Assembly (NCBI RefSeq): GCF_022376445.1
Contig: NW_025955453.1
Span: 1 to 26,758, forward strand
Length of the DNA stretch: 26,758 nt
Reading direction: 5' to 3'
Origin: Fomitopsis serialis
Taxonomy: Eukaryota; Basidiomycota; Agaricomycetes; Polyporales; Fomitopsidaceae
Position numbers and translations under genes: made by a program. A model generated the notes under the pieces. The model saw nothing but the letters and a program-made list of their open reading frames with translations. It ran no database searches and was not told where the DNA came from. Below are positions 20,747 to 26,758 of this stretch, piece by piece; within the stretch, counting starts at the first letter, position 1, and the number at the start of each line of letters is the position of its first letter.

Positions 20747-23159
20747 CTATAGCTTGCTATGACCGGCTGACGATAGCCCAAGCTCCTCAGCTAGGATTTG
20801 AAGAGCCTATTTGGTGCGCAATATCATCAGGGCACCGCATCACTGTCATGCCCACTTGCACGTACCAGATGCTTGCTGAAGAATCGACCGTACGGGAAGG
20901 GCCCCATTACTATCCAGAACCCAGGCTGGCCAGTGGGTCTATAACCCTTCCTCATTTCTCCTCCTTCATCTAGGCCTTCCATTTGCGTGCCGATACGCTC
21001 TGTTATAGACTCTCCAAATATCGTTTTGATATTCTCAACCAGAGGCAAGTAACCCGTCCTGTAAACACGTCAGCTCATGCATCTCACAGGTCGTGTAGAT
21101 CCTCACGCATATACGACAACATCTGCACCGGCCTGGGATCCGTCGTCGAAAATTACACCATCGTTCTCAAAACGCACAATTTCACCGTTCTTGACCTAGT
21201 ATCGATGACGACACGTCGTCAGATCGACTACAAGCCTAACATGCAAAGCTTACCTTGACTTTGCCGTCAATGATGAGTTTGCCACCGCCCCTGTCCAGCA
21301 CTGCGACCTTCGATTCAGATGGTCCTGACTCAAGATCTAGTGACAACTTACTGGTGCCCGCCGCCATGCGAGCAAGAAGATATCCAAGGAACCCAACCTC
21401 GCCTCCGCCCGGTGTCAACTCCCAAGTAAGTTGATAACCCGCTTTAGTCAAACCGTCAAAGAGGTCCTTGTCCATGGCCTTGAGCCTCGCAGTGCCGCCT
21501 CCGGCGGCCATCTTCATACCGAGGCCCGGGGGCATGGAATTGCCGAGGAAATCTGCATCCTCGATCGCGTATTTCTCGTTGAAGGTGACCTCGAAGACGG
21601 CCTTGTCTACAGTGTTTGCAGAGACTACGCACGTTGGGCTTCGTTGTACCATCGTCACCTGTACGTGCAAAATTGGATCAATCTTGGTGGCTTGATATGA
21701 CATGACTTACGCTAGAAGCGCCTTTGGCAACGAAGTCAGTACACAAGTCATGGCCGGCATTGCCCTATTCACGAGTCAGTGATAATTTGCGTTCATGCGC
21801 AGACGAGTAGAACTTGCCGATCCCACGACAACTACACGTTTTCCCGTAAAGGGCGCTGCCCCACGATGGTCGTCGGAGTGATATACGCTGCCAGCAAAGT
21901 CACTCATTCCCTCCACCTTCGGCAGATTCGCCGGGCCACTGCCTACTGCGAGGATAATATGCTTCGGCTCCAAGTACACCTTCTGCCCGTCACGGTTCAC
22001 TGTCACTTTCCAGCGTTTCTTCTCCTCGTCATAAAGAGGAACGCCATCGACAGTGCTTGACAGCCAGATGCGTAGGTCTTGGGCTTTGGCGTAGAATTCA
22101 AGGAAGTCGGCCACCTTGTCCTTTCCGATGTACTTGGGGTAAGTAGTGCTAATGGACACGTTAGTGGGGTGTTTGTGATTCGAATGATTCGTCTTACGGC
22201 CAGGGCTGGTAGGCCACTTTCACAGAGGTGAGAATTGAACGTTGTCTTGGTGAGCTGTATTTGGTCACTTACTCGAGCAGTGATGCGCCGTCGTCTGCGT
22301 TGTCAGATTTGGATACCTTCACGTACGTCAACACTTCAAGAGTCAGCGTGCGTACAGCGATTCTTCAGACATACCTGTTCCTCCACACATGCGCGAGCGT
22401 GGGGTTCTTGTCGATGACGAGTGCCCGTATGCCCAGCTTCCGGAGACGGGCGGCGGACATCATGCCCGTCTGCCCACCGCCAACTAGTTCACGATGAGTT
22501 GATCCGTTCGTATACACGGAGATCAAGATCTCACTGATGAGAACAGTTGGGTCTTGGTCAATCGCCGCAAGTTCCTTCGCCTTGACTTCATCGTACGTGG
22601 AAAGATCAGGGAACAGTCCCAGCGGACGACCGCGCGGCTCTTCGTGTCCCTTGATATCCTCCAGGGTCAAGAAGACTGTCAGAGCCTTCCATGCACCATT
22701 GGGATTCTGGACGACACGGAAGAAGCCGCGGCCCACAGCTGGGGGTGAGGTTAGCCCAAACTCAAAAGCCCCCTGAACACCTTTCTTGGTTGGGTCAGAG
22801 GGGAGAGGGAACGCTACGGGCGGCCCCAGCGTTGACGTCGGTTGTATGCGAACGTCGTATAGGCCCGCGCGCGCGAGCCTCGTGCGGTCGTCCACTTTCT
22901 CAGACAAATATGCCTTCAGGTTGTCATGCCCTCCGAGCGACTTCATGTCCCATTGGAAGCACAGTAGGTCTGGTAACATATCAATGACGATGAACATTAA
23001 GCCGGTAGGCAACCCGGGTTGTTTCCAGCTCTACGCACCTCTCAACCAACCCGTGGGGAGGAACAAGTCGACTAGCGCCTCGACATCAGCGGCTGTGGCC
23101 GCACTTTGGAAGGCTTCAAGCCACCCGTTAGCGACGGCGTGCGGGTCCAGCGAGGTCAT
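20747..23159 (-). CDS. FAD/NADPH-dependent flavin monooxygenase with N-terminal NTF2-like region, complete
   Basis: Predicted class B flavoprotein monooxygenase, YUCCA/FMO-like; substrate unknown. Exons in transcript order: 23159-23039, 22969-22535, 22483-22375, 22316-22273, 22216-22198, 22148-21818, 21764-21711, 21658-21254, 21195-21107, 21058-20866, 20806-20747. Phases all match, giving 619 residues. Residues 1-170 (PHAVANGWLEAFQSA, TGWLRDLLCFQWD) resemble the NTF2-like front part seen in fungal members. The FAD-binding GGGQTG is at 187-192. AYQPWPTTYPKY leads to the NADPH-binding GSGNAG at 352-357. VVYATGY (ATGY 536-539) and KGYRPTGQPGFW are typical of the family C-terminus. The intron 21765-21817 begins GCAAGT (GC-AG type) and one exon is 19 nt. 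An insertion-like Ser/Glu-rich stretch lies near residues 480-500. The start ATG is the first in frame and fits the NTF2-like start. Confidence 0.93.
21765..21817 (-). other. GC-AG intron in the flavin monooxygenase gene
   Basis: The intron starts GCAAGT and ends GAATAG, 53 nt, phase 0. Splicing here directly joins VVVVGS to GNAGHD to complete the GxGxxG NADPH motif. No GT donor nearby restores this motif, so the GC donor is well supported. Confidence 0.82.
22198..22216 (-). other. 19-nt internal micro-exon of the flavin monooxygenase gene
   Basis: Codes the M-A-Y-Q-P-W-P segment with split codons at both ends, between a GAAAG acceptor and a GTAAGA donor. It joins HHCS to TTYPKY, giving the family-like order before the NADPH domain. 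Neighbouring exon 22316-22273 is also short (44 nt). Confidence 0.8.
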
Positions 23160-24013
23160 GACGGGGGCTCAAGGAGATACGCAGGGGCCAACTAATGGTA
23201 TGGACGCCACAAAGGTCTTGCTAAAGAGCCTCCGAGTTGACAGGCTAGAACTCGGCCTCCGTATCAGAGGCATCTGATCCAACTCGACGCCATAGCTTTT
23301 TGGGCATGTTGAGAAGAGGACATGCATGAGCGCATCTCGGTCGATAACCCCAGAAGCTTGATCAGGCTGTGGCATCTCGAAAGGCTGGGCGCCGTGATCT
23401 ACACCGCTCAGTTTGCTCCGCTATGCACGTAATATCTCCAGTGAGAAATACGATCACAAGTCGGTCGTAGCTAAGTGCGGCGTACAGACGGGCTCACGTT
23501 CACTGGCAGTCTAAACTGTCGAAGTTAACTCACCGTAACTTACTGGCTCCGAATCTTGCTTCAAACTCGTCTGGTTCATCTGGTTTAGGCTAGCATTCCG
23601 TCGTGAGACAACTGGCAAGGCCCACTGTCCGGGATTGTATCGGTCGAACACCATCAGCACAGCTGCTTCATAGACAGAGTTACGAGAGTGCACGTGGTCA
23701 CTGCTTTGAGCAACGATGTGGGCCTTTCCATGTCGACTGGTTCGAGTTTGAACTTGAAAAACTTGCTCGGCGCACCGTGTCCCGGGTGCAGCGACGTGGT
23801 CTTCCACTACAGAGTTCTGCTTGTCGTGTAATCTCTTCAGTCGACTGAGACCGCTGATGGCCCCAGTAAGATGGACTGAACGGATCACTGCGATAGCGGT
23901 AACTCAGGCTAGTATCATGTGGGTTATGAATTCGACGAGGCACATTGTCAGCACTGATACCACGTAACCACCTTTACATTCATCGGCGCGCTGAGCTTCT
24001 GGGTCCAAACAAG

Positions 24014-25836
24014 TGGATGCGTTTCCGTAAGGATTTAGATGCGTTTTGATGGCTCCAAACCTCAAATCAGTTGGAAGAAGCGCCCGTGAGCCCCGCCGTA
24101 AGCAGGTTGAGCATGAATACACTGAAGTCCGACGACTGCAATAGGAAAGGCGGCCGTGATGCCGGCAGCGGCGTTGAGATCGAGATAGTGGGAGAGATGT
24201 TTTGCCACAGGCGCGCAATGTCTACCTCTGAAACATCGTGAACGCAGCTCTAACCACGACGATCAAGCAAGGGGGTCCAAACCCCTTGCTTGATGGAGCC
24301 TTTAGAGTCGGTTTGGGAGGCTTCACCGGGTGTCGGCATTTGCCGGATTGCCGTTTCTGGTCAGTCGTTGTCCACGATATGGGTACTGGGCCATGGTGGA
24401 TTGTGAGGTAGCCGGGTTCGGCGACGCGAGCGATGTTGCGGGTGAGTCTGAGCGGGCGGCCGCCGCCGTCGAAGCGGGTATACACGAGAAGGTGGGCGAT
24501 ACTCGGACGGGCGGCGAGTGAGTCACGGCGAAAGTCGTCATATCATTGCTTGGGCCTCAAGCTCTCAAGACGTATAGTGCTTATGTATACCGCGACTATT
24601 CGAGACGTGAGCCACTACGATACCGTACGGTCATGAGTCAACGAACAAAGTAGGTGAGTGGTGAGCCTAGTACTTGGCACCGGTAATGACTCTGGTGCCA
24701 CTCTGAGTACAGTTTATAGTGGAATAGAAAGGAGTAGAGTCGAGTCGAGGATGAGTAAGACGAGAGAAAGAAACATAAAAGAGGAACAAACGACGGATCT
24801 ACGAGCACAGTGAGCATTGGGCGCTCGCGCGATGTATGCGGGCGCTTATGCTACCCTTGCGATCCCGGTACTTACTGTGCTTCGTTTTTGCGTATGTGTA
24901 TCAAACTCTTATTTGCAGATGCCTCAAAATGGCGAAGTTATCAAGGAATCATCATGGTTGTCTCATTCTCTGTGTAGTAAGCCGGGTGAGCTCGATTCAT
25001 TCAAGTAGCCGTTGGGTGCGAGAGCTTCAAGTTCAACGCGCCGGCGCGCGAGCTCGGGCTTCGGCCCAAGTCACTTGAGCTGCGCCCAAGTTCGCGAATG
25101 TTCATGAACTCTCGTACTACTGAATCATCTAGCCACTACGTGTGTTCCATGTGGCTGAAAAGCGACACGAGTCGGCAGTTAGCTGCCATGTAAGTTAGTC
25201 GAGAAGGGACGACTCACAGTGACACCGTCCAATGAGCAACAAGTTGAACAGGTCACCACGGCCGGGCATGTCATATTCAAAGAACTGAAATATTGTCAGT
25301 GAGCTCGTCACAGCCTGTGACTCTATGGTTAGCATTTCTGTCAGACACAGCACCCTGGCCGAGCGCAAACAAGTTGGCTACACCCTTCGCCACTGCCACC
25401 GCCGATCCACCACTGGTCATGCAACCGCCTGCGCTCGAATCTGTATGTAATGCTCACCGCTGGTCGTGCACTGCGCCGAAGCATTGGCAATGAGGTCTTC
25501 GCAATGATTCGCTTTGATTCCATTGTTGACTAGTATTGGGTATCCGGTCCATTCCTCGTGCGATGGACGAATACTTACAGCAACCATGACACATATGGCT
25601 CGAAACAATGTATTACTCACAGCTCCTTGTGCCATTGCACACACACACCCTTTATTGTAGTGCGAGGCATACCAGTACGCAAGGGAGGCCACCGTGAATC
25701 CAGTAGCAGGTGAAGAATACCTGTCTTGGCTTCTAACATGTGTTACGGATCTGGAATGCGGCTCTAACTACATTTAGACTCCGCCTGAAGCCGGTTAGAG
25801 CCAAGAAACGTCCCTAATCCTTACGAAACGCATCCA
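24014..25836. repeat. Candidate decayed element flanked by imperfect inverted repeats
   Basis: The left arm 24014-24047 begins TGGATGCGTTTCCGTAAGG. The reverse complement of 25806-25836 begins TGGATGCGTTTCGTAAGGAT. They align over about 30 bases with a few gaps and mismatches and point towards each other, as terminal inverted repeats would. The 1.8 kb between them has no intact transposase frame. No target-site duplication is evident. It may instead be two copies of a short dispersed repeat. Confidence 0.4.
24262..24294. repeat. Perfect 13-bp-stem hairpin
   Basis: The arms ATCAAGCAAGGGG (24262-24274) and CCCCTTGCTTGAT (24282-24294) are perfect reverse complements around a 7-base loop (GTCCAAA). 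No gene is next to it. It could be a repeat end or a structured transcript element; function is unknown. Confidence 0.8.
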
Positions 25837-26168
25837 GTAACAGCCAAGACTCGCCGCAGACTGCCTGTGACGACGCACAGCATAGCGACCGTCAAACCAG
25901 TTGTAGACCTTGGCAGCTGGAGGTGTTTCGTCCTAGCAATGACATGCAGTCCGATTGAGTGGGTACTATGACATCGGCATAGATCTTAAATAGGGGTATC
26001 ATTAGCGAGTGTCGTCGCACAACATAAGAAAGCCCGTAGATCCAGTAGTCCGTCAACGACCCAACAACAGACAAGTGCTAGTGTCCACGAGATCGACACA
26101 GCAGATGATCGTACAATCCCTCCTCGCCCAACACAACGCGTGCGCGCGCAATCCGAATGGCGAGTCGA

Positions 26169-26758
26169 TCACTCTATCGACAGCCGTCTTGAGTCCATCG
26201 GGCCTCCTGACGTATACGAGCTCTTCGGGTCGGCCATGAAGCGTTCGCCTGGGCGTTCGTGGAAAATAGAGGGTAAGTACTTGTGCCCCCACGTCACCCC
26301 TGAGAGGCAAAGAGGATGTTAATTTACCGAGTAGAGTTTCTTTCAGCTGTGTCGCAACAGGCTTGTAGTACTGACCGTGCATTTTGCTGCTCTGCAAACC
26401 CTTGTCGAAGTCGTGGAAGCACTTGCACCCGATGCCAAATGTTGCGAACAGCAGCAGCGATGCGACAATGGCTGGTGGGAGAACGTGAGTGGGGCGGATC
26501 AGGGGCAGCGAATGGGACGTACTGAACGTTGTCAAGGTTGCGCGGGTTGAGAGGTACGTTGCCTCTGATGCCGGGGAATAGAAACGATATAGCTTGAAAA
26601 CTAATTCGATGGTTGTCAGCTTCGGGACTTGCGATCCGCGCCCGACGGATACTTACTGACTAGGAACAATCATGACATGAGATCAATGGTCAACGGAACG
26701 GAGGGAGGATGCACATACAGTAGGTCTGAGCCGCCAACATCAAGATAAGTGAGATGGT
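26169..26758 (-). CDS. C-terminal part of a putative membrane protein, cut by window edge
   Basis: Inferred exons in transcript order: >26758-26719, possibly 26657-26659, 26564-26523, 26471-26328, 26248-26169. The reading gives a hydrophobic segment (ISLILMLAAQTY), a short polar link (YLSTRATLTT), a second membrane segment (IVASLLLFATFGIGC), a cytosolic-looking HDFDKGLQSSK, and an end reading MDSRRLSIE-stop. Two membrane passes near a short polar tail suggest a multi-pass membrane protein whose main part lies beyond the window. I do not recognise the family. The intron 26472-26522 is 51 nt and frame-preserving, so its use is uncertain. A 3-nt exon is needed to keep the first two pieces in frame, so that join is tentative. 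The last two exons are the best supported part. Confidence 0.6.

Larger units (their letters stand above)
23160..26168. other. Gene-poor stretch of about 3 kb
   Basis: I found no gene I can support here on either strand. The start holds the promoter of the flavin monooxygenase gene. The rest has only short open frames without consistent splice joins or family motifs. A minus-strand stretch around 24060-24230 reads as hydrophobic, protein-like sequence in one frame (SDFSVFMLNLLTAGLTG) but ends in a stop and cannot be extended, so it may be a decayed gene. A strong hairpin at 24262-24294 and a diverged inverted repeat pair (24014-24047 and 25806-25836) suggest old mobile-element debris. Confidence 0.5.

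Noticed and set aside
22190..22216. Suspected second one-base deletion, in the flavin monooxygenase gene
   Set aside because: A recount of the bases showed the exon is 19 nt with an intact TGG-CC end, so the frame is preserved.
24330..24521. GC-rich open frame of 63 codons in the gene-poor region
   Set aside because: No start context, splice partners or recognisable family; composition alone is not enough.
24817..25008. Short frame starting with a hydrophobic stretch, considered as a small secreted or pheromone-like protein
   Set aside because: It lacks a convincing signal-peptide pattern and a CaaX ending, and no spliced extension was found.
25762..25804. 9-bp inverted repeat GGCTCTAAC / GTTAGAGCC
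   Set aside because: The arms are short and the loop is long, so it may be chance; it is not reported as a separate element.

Overview
The window is nuclear DNA of a filamentous basidiomycete, most likely an Agaricomycete. Genes are split by many short spliceosomal introns (about 48-76 nt, GT donors, CAG/TAG acceptors). Several exons are only a few codons long. Coding sequence is GC-rich, and the recognisable proteins are conserved eukaryotic or fungal families. I saw no operons, phage, CRISPR or convincing tRNA/rRNA.

Left part (1-6372): the 3' part of a dipeptidyl peptidase III gene (+, ends 1504) faces a complete ten-exon mitochondrial PP2C phosphatase of the Ptc7 family (-, 3467-1807). 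A 130-bp inverted-repeat element (3608-3737) lies upstream of the phosphatase. Next comes a 683-residue leucine-rich-repeat protein of unknown function (-, 6372-4059).

Centre (7428-18876): a complete FKS-type 1,3-beta-glucan synthase with 11 exons and 1,752 residues (+) shares a 1-kb divergent upstream region with the LRR gene. It converges on a 375-residue coiled-coil protein (-, 14663-13485). That gene is divergent from a complete FHIP/RAI16-family protein of 1,110 residues (+, 15288-18876), a dynein-adaptor (FHF complex) subunit.

Right part (19086-26758): a DNAJC9-like J-domain protein (-), then an 11-exon flavin monooxygenase with an N-terminal NTF2-like region (-). A gene-poor stretch of about 3 kb (23160-26168) follows, with only repeats and hairpins. 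The window ends in the 3' part of a membrane-protein gene (-) that runs off the edge.

The genes are separately transcribed housekeeping functions: peptide turnover, mitochondrial phosphatase signalling, cell-wall synthesis, endosome transport, histone chaperoning and redox chemistry. They do not look like one pathway or a biosynthetic cluster. The unusual features are mostly in gene structure: micro-exons of 11, 15, 19, 22 and possibly 3 nt, a GC-AG intron, tandem NAGNAG acceptors, a frame-preserving intron, and an apparent one-base loss in the peptidase gene. All exon joins were inferred by eye from splice signals, reading phase and remembered family conservation. None was checked against transcripts or databases.
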